Below, piece by piece: positions 1 to 7,664 of a stretch of DNA of 22,527 nt. Each line of letters starts with the position of its first letter. The stretch's first letter is position 1. Source of the stretch: JAEXNA01 sp050486105 (GTDB taxonomy: Bacteria; Vulcanimicrobiota; Xenobia; Xenobiales; JADMJV01). The translations under genes and the position numbers were made by a program. The notes under the pieces are model-generated. The model ran no database searches, was not told the DNA's origin, and saw only the letters and a program-made list of their open reading frames with translations. Location of the stretch: positions 1-22,527 of the forward strand of contig JBJHCR010000071.1 in NCBI GenBank assembly GCA_050486105.1, in the 5' to 3' direction.

Positions 1-1
1 T

Positions 2-517
2 AGAGCCTGCCGAAGGAGCTCTCCTAGTTCGTCGAAACTGGTCACAATTGGTCAATACGACATCGGCGCGAAAAATCATGCTAACGCTATCCATGTACGG
101 CAGGACAACAAAGCACAGCAGGTTCGCCTGAGAGAAATCGAAGTTTCCCAAGACCCGGCGGATCCACGGCGATGGGCGGAACTCGCCAAGATCCGTTTGG
201 CTTCGGGCGACCTAGAGGGCGCAATGCTTGCTGCTCGAGAGGTGTTGCCCGATACTGCCGATTACAGTGCGGTCCACGGCCTGCTGTCCTACCATAAGGG
301 AGAGCACAAGCGGGCGCTTCCCCTACTTCGACGTGCCGCCCAAAAGAACCCCATCGATGCGCAGGTTCTACGCGCCCTGGGGGATGTGTTGGAGAAACAG
401 TCTCTAACTGACGAAGCCACTTCAGTTAGACGCTGGGAGGACGAAGTTTCCGTCTCTTCTCGAGGGCTACCAGCCGTAGAGCAAGCCCCTCCAGGAGCCC
501 TGAAGGTCATCCCATGA
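2..517 (+). CDS. TPR-repeat protein, 5' end outside the window
   Basis: The frame is open from base 2 to a TGA at 515-517, so the gene almost certainly begins upstream of the window. No in-frame ATG precedes the TTG at 197, and the frame left of that TTG (for example GQYDIGAKNHANAIHV, then DPADPRRWAELAKIRLASGD) already reads like protein. The visible part contains two to three TPR-like helix pairs: RRWAELAKIRLASGDLEGAM, YSAVHGLLSYHKGEHKRAL and DAQVLRALGDVLEKQSLTDEA. TPRs are protein-protein scaffolds, and no catalytic domain is visible in this fragment. The stop overlaps the next start as ATGA, which implies translational coupling with the membrane C39-like protein downstream. The two products may form one envelope complex (inference). 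Confidence 0.8.
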   Translation, partial: RACRRSSPSSSKLVTIGQYDIGAKNHANAIHVRQDNKAQQVRLREIEVSQDPADPRRWAELAKIRLASGDLEGAMLAAREVLPDTADYSAVHGLLSYHKGEHKRALPLLRRAAQKNPIDAQVLRALGDVLEKQSLTDEATSVRRWEDEVSVSSRGLPAVEQAPPGALKVIP

Positions 518-2970
518 CAAATCTCGTCCTGCGTCTCAAACCGCTTCCCACTTGGCTGCTCAGCCTTTGCCTGTCCGCCCCTGGAGTGGCTGGTCTACTC
601 GCCCTGACCAGTTCGTCCCAAGAGCGCAAGAGAACGATTCGCATCGTCGCAGCATCGGTTCTCGGGTTATCTATTTTGGGCCTAACAATTCTCCTGTTTG
701 GAGGAGTCAGCTGGCGTAAGGTGACCTTAAGCGTCCTTTGCTGGAACGGCTTGGTGGGAGCTTTGCTCGCAATTTTTGTCGGACGCGCCCCAAGCTCGGA
801 GAAATTCGAAGCCTCGCATGAAACCCCCGAGCATACGGGCACTTTTCGTTCGGCCATCACCGGCCTATTCGTGGGTTTAGGTTTCAGCCTGGCCCTCGGG
901 CCGGGACTGGCCATGATCTGCCAGGCTCTCTTGAGCTGGCTCCTGGACGGAATAACCCCGAATACCATGGGAGAACTCGAAACCGTAGGTGTAACGGCCC
1001 TCCTCATAGTCTCGTTCACGATCCTGGGAGCACTAGTGGGATTGCTTTCCGGTCGCAAAGGAGAGCGTCCTCGGTTAGCCGACGTCGGGTGCATCACGGC
1101 GCTGTTAGGGCTGAGTGTCGGGGTTCACTATCTGTTGCTGGGAATACTGATCCTGGCACCTCTATGGTTTTTCACTCCTGTCAGCCAAGCAGCCACCCAA
1201 AATCAAGCAACGTTCTCGGCGCTCATGCCGTTCGCGATCATCCCGCTCGCCCTACCTACCTACCTCTTTCTCGCCCCTGGTCGGACTTGGCCAACCCTAG
1301 GGGCCCGCTTGCTGGTTTCAGCCTGGCTGGTGTCCATGTTCTACTTCAACCTGGTCATCATTTTCGGCCTCTACACCCACCTCGCCTTTGGATTGGGAAA
1401 GGCCCTAGAAAAAGATGCTCAGCTTGAGCGAGCCACGATGTATTATCAGCGAGCATTGGACTGGAGCAGAAGTCCTGAGCTTGATGCCTATTTGCAATAT
1501 CGGTTAGCCTTAATTCATCGAAAGAAAGGTGAGAACGACCAGGCAAAAGCCGGATTCTCCCGGGTTCTTGCTCAGCACGCAGCGGTCCCGGAACTCGTGG
1601 AACGGGCAAGCGCCTTCCTAGACGGCCTGCAAGAGCTACCGGATGAACAGCGGGTCGTTATCCCTGGGATCGAAACCCGAACAGCCTTTCGTGGGTCCTA
1701 CTGCGCCCCTAACAGCCTTGCGCTGGTGATGAACTTTTGGAACTATCCGGTCTCGGCCAAAGAGATGGGCGCAGCCATTGCCAGCACCTCCTACGGAACG
1801 CGTTCACTCGACGAGGTTTGGTTCGCTCGTCAAGCAGGATTTGAAGTCAAGATCTTCTCTCATAGAGACCTAGAAGACCTCTACCGCATCCTCGACGCGG
1901 GCTTCCCGGTTCTGTGTTACGTTCCAGGACATGTGTTGGCCGTGTTCGGCTACGATCGAGCCTTAGGCTCCCTAATAACCTATGACACGGCAGACCTCGA
2001 CCTGTGGAAAGAGACTTCAATCGATGACTTTCTGCCAGAATGGCAGGCTCTCAATTGCACCCTATCGCTCGTCGCGCCCTCGTCGGCTCCCTGGGAAGAC
2101 CTTCCATTTGACTCTCTGGAATCTCAAGAGACTCTGAGTCTTGCGTCTCTGCAATATCTGCTTTCCAGACGCCGACAAAACGGATTCTTCAGTTGGCTTG
2201 ATCTGCGCTACGTGCTTCAGCTGAACCCGGACCACCTTGAAGCTAGGTTGAGATTACTCGAGGAAGACCCCAGTTTCGCCGAGGAGACTCGAAACGACGG
2301 GAGTTTTGAGCTGGCGTTAGTGCTAGCAGAGAATCGAAAGGTCGGCGACCAAGTCGATCTGTATTTCACGCACCGAATCGCCTCGCTCACAGCTAGCTTT
2401 ATGGGACCTGAGAAGGCCCTTGAACTTATGACAAAGAGCAGCGAGAGTGGCATCCCACCTGAGCTTTCCGAGCTTGCCGGTGAGCTCTACATGGAACTCA
2501 ACAATTATGAGCAAGCGGCTCGTCAGTTTCGCCTGGACACCTCGAACCTAGACCTCATCAATGCCTACCGCCTCGGGAAGGCCCTACAAATCTTGGGAAG
2601 TCCGGAGCAGGCGATAGACACTTGGGTTGAACTCTTAGCCTGTGGGAATTGCGACACTTATGACTGCCAGAACCCAGAAGACCACGACTTCGCCGCCCGC
2701 CGTGCTGCCGAAGAGATTGTCTTGGCTGCTCGACAAGGGGCTCAGCTCGATGATAGGGCGGTCGACGCTCTGAACTATGTGTCCACCTGGACCTACACCC
2801 TCGACCCTGAATGGGATCTCCTGTTGCGAACTCGCACCCTCCAGCGCGCTGAAGCCGTCAAAGGAGGGGCGAAGTCGGAACTCCAAGCGAAAGCACTAAG
2901 AATATCAGGCCGCATCGCCCTCTGGCTCGGTCTCGACGACGCTCGTTTGGACGACGCGCTTAGGCCGTAA
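514..2970 (+). CDS. Polytopic membrane protein with C39-like cysteine peptidase domain and TPRs
   Basis: This is an 818-aa protein. Residues 11-290 hold about eight hydrophobic segments (roughly 13-31, 42-64, 70-90, 113-144, 156-178, 191-220, 237-254 and 266-292). A short TPR-like block follows at about 300-370. Residues 388-522 then form a papain-fold, C39-type peptidase domain: GSYCAPNSL carries the candidate nucleophile Cys397, PGHVLAVFGYD the candidate His473, and YDTAD the candidate Asp491. The C-terminal 300 residues are helical and TPR-like (for example 560-720). C39 peptidases classically cleave Gly-Gly leader peptides of bacteriocins inside ABC exporters, but C39-like domains without a transporter, often joined to TPRs, are common and of unknown substrate. 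No ABC transporter or leader-peptide gene is visible here. The start is an ATG overlapping the previous stop. Confidence 0.85.
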   Translation: MTNLVLRLKPLPTWLLSLCLSAPGVAGLLALTSSSQERKRTIRIVAASVLGLSILGLTILLFGGVSWRKVTLSVLCWNGLVGALLAIFVGRAPSSEKFEASHETPEHTGTFRSAITGLFVGLGFSLALGPGLAMICQALLSWLLDGITPNTMGELETVGVTALLIVSFTILGALVGLLSGRKGERPRLADVGCITALLGLSVGVHYLLLGILILAPLWFFTPVSQAATQNQATFSALMPFAIIPLALPTYLFLAPGRTWPTLGARLLVSAWLVSMFYFNLVIIFGLYTHLAFGLGKALEKDAQLERATMYYQRALDWSRSPELDAYLQYRLALIHRKKGENDQAKAGFSRVLAQHAAVPELVERASAFLDGLQELPDEQRVVIPGIETRTAFRGSYCAPNSLALVMNFWNYPVSAKEMGAAIASTSYGTRSLDEVWFARQAGFEVKIFSHRDLEDLYRILDAGFPVLCYVPGHVLAVFGYDRALGSLITYDTADLDLWKETSIDDFLPEWQALNCTLSLVAPSSAPWEDLPFDSLESQETLSLASLQYLLSRRRQNGFFSWLDLRYVLQLNPDHLEARLRLLEEDPSFAEETRNDGSFELALVLAENRKVGDQVDLYFTHRIASLTASFMGPEKALELMTKSSESGIPPELSELAGELYMELNNYEQAARQFRLDTSNLDLINAYRLGKALQILGSPEQAIDTWVELLACGNCDTYDCQNPEDHDFAARRAAEEIVLAARQGAQLDDRAVDALNYVSTWTYTLDPEWDLLLRTRTLQRAEAVKGGAKSELQAKALRISGRIALWLGLDDARLDDALRP

Positions 2971-3237
2971 GAAGGACTGCGTGGCGAGATCGACGCCTTG
3001 ACATCTTACCTCTATCATACTCATCCTACAACTGTACCGCCAATTGAGTTCTTCTCGACCCCCTTTGGATCATGCCATAGTTCACAATCGTCAACCCACT
3101 TAAGCCCCAAGTATCCGGAACTACAAAGATTTCTTGTGGGCAACGAGATGGTCAAAATTCGTTGAGTTGCGACCTTACCCGTGACTATCACCTCCGAACT
3201 TCCTGCTCGAGAGAAGGCCCGACCCCTACTGTTGGGC

Positions 3238-4149
3238 TCAAGTGTAATAGTGGTTCTGAAAACTGGTTAACGCTCGTCGGATGGCCGAGAGTTTCTTTCT
3301 CGCCTCCGCGTGTCCTCTGTCATGGACCAACACCTCTGTCAGTTGGGCACTGGCTCTCAAGAGAGAAAAGGCGGCGTTCAAACTCTCCGAATCGGATCCT
3401 CGAAGCCGTTCGCAATCAGCAACCACGGCGCCAACAATTTCCTCCCAGTTCGGAATGGATTTCTTGGCGGGAACAGCGACTGGGGTGGCGGGAGGGCCGT
3501 CGAGACTGGTCCAGATTTTTCCGCTCCTCCGGGCAGCCTGGTACTCTGCGTTGACGTTTCTCTTCATTCCGCCACCGAAGTAGATGTTGAAATTCTCAAC
3601 AAATCCGTCGACAATGACTACGTCACCGAACGGTAGCAGGTGGGCCTTGACCATAACCGGAGCCGGTCCCTGACAAAGAGCCTCCACTGGAGAGGTGATT
3701 CCCAAAACCAGAAAATGCCGATACGGCTCATTACACTCGGCCAACACCGCTCCCTTTTTGAGCAGCTTGGCGATGATGAAGTGCCCTCCGAGACCCTCCT
3801 TCCATCGGCTCAACTTGGCTTGATCGGCTACTTCGAGCTGGTGAGGGTTCTCCTCAAGATATTGGTCATGGATCTCAGGATGCTCACGGACCGCTTGAAC
3901 CACCGCAAAGGTATCCCTCGCCACATCCTCGCCGGAGCCAGAAGCAGCAGTTCCCTTTACTGATAATCGCTTGCGGCAATAGTCGAGAAAAGGGTTCCGA
4001 AGGCGAAAATAGTCCTCCCGTGCTTCGTCATTCAAGACCATGTCCAAGCCTTCAAAATCCCCAATCGAAGTCCTGCGACAGATCGCTACGGCAAGCCTAA
4101 AGGACATCTGAGAAGCAACGGTCCGACGCCAACTGTCGTTCCCCGGCAC
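3238..4149 (-). CDS. Conserved protein of unknown function (about 300 aa)
   Basis: No family can be named with certainty. The protein looks soluble, with no signal peptide or membrane segment. The central part has a conserved-looking block, HFIIAKLLKKGAVLAECNE, then LVLGITSP, then LLPFGDVVIVDGFVENFNIYFG followed by GGMKRNVNAEY and GKIWTSL. The pattern (LPF..xIxxDG....N..FG.G.KR..N..Y..A...G.I..SL) resembles one I associate with SEC-C/YecA-like proteins of unknown function; this is recollection, not a search result. The start is uncertain. GTG at 4149 has a GAGG four bases upstream; ATG at 4107 has no obvious Shine-Dalgarno; ATG at 4041 (VLNDEAREDYF) follows a GAAGG. It is convergent with the membrane C39-like gene across about 270 bp in which I see no gene. 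Confidence 0.6.
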   Translation of the reverse strand: MPGNDSWRRTVASQMSFRLAVAICRRTSIGDFEGLDMVLNDEAREDYFRLRNPFLDYCRKRLSVKGTAASGSGEDVARDTFAVVQAVREHPEIHDQYLEENPHQLEVADQAKLSRWKEGLGGHFIIAKLLKKGAVLAECNEPYRHFLVLGITSPVEALCQGPAPVMVKAHLLPFGDVVIVDGFVENFNIYFGGGMKRNVNAEYQAARRSGKIWTSLDGPPATPVAVPAKKSIPNWEEIVGAVVADCERLRGSDSESLNAAFSLLRASAQLTEVLVHDRGHAEARKKLSAIRRALTSFQNHYYT

Positions 4150-4264
4150 GTTGCCTCACTCAGGTCGAGCAGGCTACCGGGGGTCCTCTGGAGCCACAGG
4201 GTTCTCTCCACCTGAAAGCAGTCTCCGTGCAAAGAGAGGCACTCGCGGGAGCTATTGGGAAAGA

Positions 4265-4280
4265 TTTTCTCACGAGAAAA
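4265..4280. promoter_or_regulatory. Short inverted repeat in the gap upstream of the 303-aa gene
   Basis: TTTTCTC-AC-GAGAAAA has perfect 7-bp arms around a 2-bp centre. It lies about 120 bp upstream of the start at 4149, in the 295-bp gap between two minus-strand genes. It could be an operator. It is too AT-rich, and has no T tract, for a standard terminator. No convincing promoter was recognised beside it. I see no gene in the rest of this gap (4150-4444). Confidence 0.3.
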
Positions 4281-4444
4281 GCGGGGGCGGAGCTTGTAAC
4301 TGTCGCACAACAGGTATCATGGCCTGACATTTTCTCCCCTGGGCCTTGGTGGCCACCGACTGGACGCCTCCGACGAAGAGAGGTGCGTCTTACATCGTCT
4401 TTCTGACCGGTGTGCCTTTAGGTTTACTGCACACACTGCCCCAG

Positions 4445-5209
4445 TCAAAGTTCAGAGGGAAGACTGGTAAGGAATGCTCTGACTTGGTTCGAGTCTACCT
4501 GCAGCTTGTTCAGCAATTGAGAAGCCCGTGTATCCCTATCCTCCAACATTGCCAGCAAGAGATGACCGGTTCCCACTTTGCGTGGAAGGTGCTGCCCGCA
4601 AACAGAGGGGACTTCCTCTCCATTTCCGTTGGCGATGTCGAAGGCCCGCTCCATTAACGGTGTGACCGAATCGATTCCAAAATCCTTGATTCCCTTCAAA
4701 GTCCTTCCCAACTTTTCGGTATCCAATTTCTGTTGTTGCAAGGCTGTGGCAGCGTGGCACGGGGAGGCTAGCAATCCTCTTAAAGCGGATAGGCTACCGA
4801 ACCAAGCCGATCCTCTACGCAGTGCGCTTTGGAGGGCATTCGACTGAAAGCGATAGAATTCGTTGTCGCGCGGTCGGTAGATTCCCTCGTCGACAAGAAC
4901 CCACCATGAATTCAGGACCCCTTCGACCAGTTCCTCGATCTCGGGATACGAAACCCCCTCATCCGTCCCACAGAGATCGTTCGCTAGGTCGCGGAATCGG
5001 GTCTCGAACGCGGTAGGGCATCGTTCGTCGGAGGATGAGGCAAAACTTGACCAATAGGCATCCTTGGGGTCACCAGCAAGGATGGCTTGGAACTGCTCCG
5101 AGGTGACCACTCCCCTGAAGACTCCTGCCTCCTCGACCGTCACCGCCTGGAGCGCGCGAACCAAAGCCAAACCCACGCCCTCATGTTCAATAATTCGGTC
5201 CGATTTCAT
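4445..5209 (-). CDS. Stand-alone Clp N-terminal (ClpN) repeat protein
   Basis: The C-terminal third is a Clp_N repeat: PLMERAFDIANGNGEE, then KVGTGHLLLAMLED, then ASQLLNKLQVDSNQVRAFL at about residues 181-250. It matches the helix pattern of the ClpA/ClpC N-domain (A...A......VGTEHLLLALL.......L...GVD...V...L). Residues of about 118-171 look like a degenerate first repeat (SLSALRGLLASP, then LDTEKLGRTL), giving the usual two-repeat ClpN domain. No AAA+ ATPase module follows, so this is not an unfoldase. Related stand-alone N-domains (ClpS-partner or adaptor-like) bind substrates or adaptors. The N-terminal ~110 residues are unrecognised. I prefer the ATG at 5209 (GGAAGG seven bases upstream) over the GTG at 5224. 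Confidence 0.7.
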   Translation of the reverse strand: MKSDRIIEHEGVGLALVRALQAVTVEEAGVFRGVVTSEQFQAILAGDPKDAYWSSFASSSDERCPTAFETRFRDLANDLCGTDEGVSYPEIEELVEGVLNSWWVLVDEGIYRPRDNEFYRFQSNALQSALRRGSAWFGSLSALRGLLASPCHAATALQQQKLDTEKLGRTLKGIKDFGIDSVTPLMERAFDIANGNGEEVPSVCGQHLPRKVGTGHLLLAMLEDRDTRASQLLNKLQVDSNQVRAFLTSLPSEL

Positions 5210-5244
5210 TGCTGTACCTTCCACATCGATGCGGGATTTCTTCC

Positions 5245-5619
5245 ATGGGAATGCCCCGCTTTGTGTCGTACTTGGCTTGGTGCAAAGGTCAGAGGCAGGC
5301 GATCACAGGTCTGGTCCTGAGGGCGCGGCGGCGGCGCCCGGCATTCAAACCGATCGAGCTACGGCCTTCGACTACGCCGGCTCCTTGGATACCTCAACTC
5401 GACTCTATTGTGCCGAGTGGTAACGAAGCCGTAGTTGAGGTGATTAGGCTCAGCGACATCCGGAGAGTGGACGAACTCCCAACAACTTCTGAGTCGATTG
5501 AAGAGCGCCTAGCTTACCTGAAGCCGAACCGTCCGCCGGGCCAACGAAGTCAATCGTTGGGCGACAGGGTCAGTCCTCCCGAGCAAGAAGTCCTGGGCCA
5601 TGCCACTACCAACCTTTGA
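5245..5619 (+). CDS. Doubtful ORF upstream of the Mrr remnant
   Basis: An open frame from ATG 5245 encodes about 124 residues and ends 20 bp inside the following Mrr-like gene. Its second half (VVEVIRLSDIRRVDELPTT, then ESIEERLAYLKP) looks protein-like. The first half is Arg/Pro-rich (RARRRRPAF) and not convincing. No domain is recognised and the Shine-Dalgarno is weak. It may be a real small protein coupled to the Mrr remnant, the remains of an older gene, or a chance ORF in an otherwise gene-free 390-bp stretch. Confidence 0.3.
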   Translation: MGMPRFVSYLAWCKGQRQAITGLVLRARRRRPAFKPIELRPSTTPAPWIPQLDSIVPSGNEAVVEVIRLSDIRRVDELPTTSESIEERLAYLKPNRPPGQRSQSLGDRVSPPEQEVLGHATTNL

Positions 5620-6010
5620 CCAGTTCATCGAACCGATTCTGCGCCACCTCGCGGAGCATCCCGGCGGCTTGCCTGCACGAGAGGTCCACGAAGCGGCTGC
5701 AGACCGACTGGGGCCGACGGATTCTCAGTGGGAGGATACTATTCCAAGTGGGCAGGCCGTTTACAAAAATCGATCTGGCTGGGCCAATGATAGGCTGAAG
5801 CGCGACGGTCTCCCTTCAAGTCCCAGTCGCGGTTCTTGGTGCCTGCCGGACAAGGGTGTCTTCCTCACGACCTCTTCTTTTAGCAGAGATGCATTAGAGT
5901 TCTCCACGAACATCGAGCGGGTTGTGCTGGTGGACGGTCGTCGCTTGGCCGAACTGATGGTCGAGCACGTGGCGGGTGTCAATCTCAATGTAACTTTCGC
6001 CCGAGCTTGA
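5600..6010 (+). pseudogene. mrr-like: Mrr-type restriction endonuclease with the catalytic core deleted in frame
   Basis: The intact 136-codon frame joins the two ends of an Mrr protein. Residues 1-80 are the Mrr N-terminal winged-helix DNA-binding domain: TFDQFIEPILRHLAEHPGG, then the conserved IPSGQ....NRSGWANDRLKRDGL and SRGSW. Residues 85-136 are the tail of the Mrr catalytic domain: KGVFLTTSSFSRDALEF, VVLVDGRRLAELMVEH and AGVNL. In full-length Mrr proteins (about 300 aa) roughly 150 residues lie between these blocks, including the GGxGDxGxDG and QAK catalytic motifs. They are absent here, with the join at about residues 81-85. The product cannot be an active nuclease. It may be a remnant or, less likely, a nuclease-dead DNA-binding protein. 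The ATG start overlaps the upstream ORF by 20 bp. Confidence 0.8.
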
Positions 6011-6045
6011 CGGTAACTATTTTGAGGAGAGTTGAGGTCCAGCCA

Positions 6046-6336
6046 ATGAACGATGATCAGTATCGAGCAACAGTTAAGACCGTGGCTTGGACGCTGTGGG
6101 AGATTCGCGTACTTCTTGGGCCGGGCCGGTATTCGAATCTACCTCCAAACGTTGTCATTGCAGCCAGGCTCGCATACGCATTACACAATGAGGCCCTTTC
6201 TCTTTTTGATGAAGGCTACAAGGGACGTGACGCCGACGGCATGCTCAAGTGTATTACCGCGATCGATGAGGACCTGGGTGAGCAGCTGCACCTTCGCCTC
6301 CAGAGAGTTCTTGGTGGCGGAGGCTCCGATGGATGA
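6046..6336 (+). CDS. Small protein of unknown function (96 aa), coupled to next gene
   Basis: The preferred start is ATG 6046, preceded by GAGG with about 8 bases of spacing; a longer TTG start at 6007 overlapping the Mrr stop is possible. The product is helical and soluble, with no signal peptide and no recognised domain (QYRATVKTVAWTLWEIRVLL and IAARLAYALHNEALSLFDEG are the predicted helices). The TGA stop overlaps the next ATG as ATGA, so the two are probably translated together and may act as a pair. No function is assigned. Confidence 0.6.
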   Translation: MNDDQYRATVKTVAWTLWEIRVLLGPGRYSNLPPNVVIAARLAYALHNEALSLFDEGYKGRDADGMLKCITAIDEDLGEQLHLRLQRVLGGGGSDG

Positions 6337-7031
6337 CTGAGCAGGCAGCGTCAGAAGGCGGTCTGAATTGGGCCTTGCCGACTGAAGGACGCTTCAGGTA
6401 CGAATACACCCACCACCGTATCGTTACCACCGCGGTCGGGTTGACGAAGACAGAAGGCGTAGGAGATCGACTCGCGGAATTCATTTTCGCGGTGGAGTCG
6501 CCGGGGGACTCTGTTCGTGTCACGATGACGAACATTCGCGATACCGGCCATTCCTCGGATACCCGGATCGAAGGCCCAGTTAACCAAAAGGTCTACCCCG
6601 TCGTTGTCTTCAACCGAAGTGGCCGAATCCTTGAGAGTTCATCTCCTGAGACGTTTCCTCTGACGTTTTCGCCCGAGCTTACGGGGTTGACGCAAGGCAG
6701 TCCGCGAAAATCTGATTTCAAGGCGTCGTTCAAATCTGGATTTGGTCGATGCGTCGCCCAGGGCACGGTCACAACAGCGTGGGAGAGCACAGAGGCCCTG
6801 AATGGTAGCCTTTGTGCAGTGATAGTGACGACCTTCGACCTCCAGAGTGTGCCCGGTGAGCGTTTCTGGAGTCCTGAGCCACCCTGGTTTCGCGGGCGCA
6901 CGGTTGCTCACTTTGATCTGGAGGTCGGTCGTCTAGCCCTGTTGGCGAGCTCGTCACAACTCGAACAGACCATAGGCTGGAAGCGCCTCCACCAAAACCT
7001 TCAAATGAGCGTCCGGTATCTTGACGGGTAG
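6333..7031 (+). CDS. Protein of unknown function (232 aa), beta-rich
   Basis: Start ATG 6333 lies inside the stop of the 96-aa gene. The sequence is rich in predicted beta strands (FRYEYTHHRIVTTAVGL, RLAEFIFAVESPGDSVRVTM, KVYPVVVFNRSGRIL, AVIVTTFDLQSV, TVAHFDLEVGRLALLASS). It has no signal peptide and no catalytic motif that I recognise. Its alternating strands with a short VVVFNRSGRIL segment resemble cytoplasmic barrel or sandwich proteins of unknown role. It ends only 20 bp from the convergent 172-aa gene; I see no terminator hairpin in that gap. Confidence 0.6.
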   Translation: MTEQAASEGGLNWALPTEGRFRYEYTHHRIVTTAVGLTKTEGVGDRLAEFIFAVESPGDSVRVTMTNIRDTGHSSDTRIEGPVNQKVYPVVVFNRSGRILESSSPETFPLTFSPELTGLTQGSPRKSDFKASFKSGFGRCVAQGTVTTAWESTEALNGSLCAVIVTTFDLQSVPGERFWSPEPPWFRGRTVAHFDLEVGRLALLASSSQLEQTIGWKRLHQNLQMSVRYLDG

Positions 7032-7050
7032 TTCAGTCACGCGGCTGGGA

Positions 7051-7569
7051 CTAGGGTCTGACCGGTCCAATCCAGCCGTCCGAATCCTGTTCTCCTGGTT
7101 CAAAGCCCTCGAGCATTCGAAAGCGCCAAATAATTTCTTTGATAGAGTCGTTCCAGACCGCATCCATGCTGCACCAGCCATCTTGCTCTAGGGCGCCCCA
7201 GTTGCCGGCGTGCCCGTGGTCACAGTAAACCACTGAGCGCTCGTTCTTAGGGAAATAGGCGACTGTCCAGCAGGGGAGATACAATTCGCTCGGTGGAGTG
7301 TCAAGCGCCGCATAGTCCCATTCCCGTACGTGAAAATGCGGAATTTCGAGCAAATATGGAGACACGAAATCGCGCTGTTCCGTGCTCCATCCACTAAGCT
7401 CAAAGTCCAACAACGCTCGCACGCTGTCCGAATCCCGTAAAGGCTTCTTGAAGAGTCCCATATCCCGCATAAGGTCGGTCTGTCGGACGTGCTCCAGACG
7501 GCATAGGCGCTGGTCGAATTCTTCGAGCGAATCCTCACTATTATGGTCATTCGACGTCGGCTCAGTCAT
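7051..7569 (-). CDS. Protein of unknown function (172 aa), last gene of a minus-strand trio
   Basis: The protein is acidic, soluble and not recognised. The C-terminal half is rich in aromatic residues, Cys and His (HFHVREWDYAALD, CWTVAYFPKNERSVVYCDHG, WGALEQDGWCSMDAVW), suggesting a compact alpha/beta fold; no metal-site motif is clear. ATG 7569 lies inside the end of the upstream 33-aa frame (TTTTATGACTGA), so its translation is likely coupled to that peptide. It shares no obvious similarity with the 19.6 kb genes although the 33-aa peptide before it does. Confidence 0.55.
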   Translation of the reverse strand: MTEPTSNDHNSEDSLEEFDQRLCRLEHVRQTDLMRDMGLFKKPLRDSDSVRALLDFELSGWSTEQRDFVSPYLLEIPHFHVREWDYAALDTPPSELYLPCWTVAYFPKNERSVVYCDHGHAGNWGALEQDGWCSMDAVWNDSIKEIIWRFRMLEGFEPGEQDSDGWIGPVRP

Positions 7570-7663
7570 AAAAGGTGGTCCGTCCGGCTGTAATGCGCTC
7601 GCAACAAGGGATGCGCAACCACTTGTCGTCGGTGAACCGAAATGCCCACATAATCCAGGCCAT
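7562..7663 (-). CDS. 33-aa peptide: N-terminal fragment of the MAWxxWAFRF family
   Basis: The frame starts at ATG 7663, two bases after the TAA of the 139-aa gene (7665-7667) and behind an AGAGAG purine stretch. It encodes MAWIMWAFRFTDDKWLRIP, then CCERITAGRTTFYD and a TGA. This aligns directly with the start of the gene at 19593 (MAWTVWAFRFQEDNWRRVP, then WYERFIAG), but the homology stops after about 27 residues. It is either a truncated paralogue kept because its translation leads into the overlapping 172-aa gene, or a decayed remnant. Too short for normal gene finders to trust alone; the paralogy is the main support. Confidence 0.55.
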   Translation of the reverse strand: MAWIMWAFRFTDDKWLRIPCCERITAGRTTFYD

Positions 7664-7664
7664 G

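Noticed and set aside
507..1097. 196-aa minus-strand ORF
   Set aside because: It lies fully antisense to the membrane-spanning part of the C39-like gene; its Arg/Ser/Pro-rich sequence is typical of a shadow frame.
2999..3030. Promoter from the TTGACA at 2999
   Set aside because: No acceptable -10 box lies 16-18 bp downstream, and no gene on that strand follows.
4086..4310. 74-aa minus-strand ORF upstream of the 303-aa gene
   Set aside because: It overlaps the start of that gene in another frame and has no recognisable features or Shine-Dalgarno.
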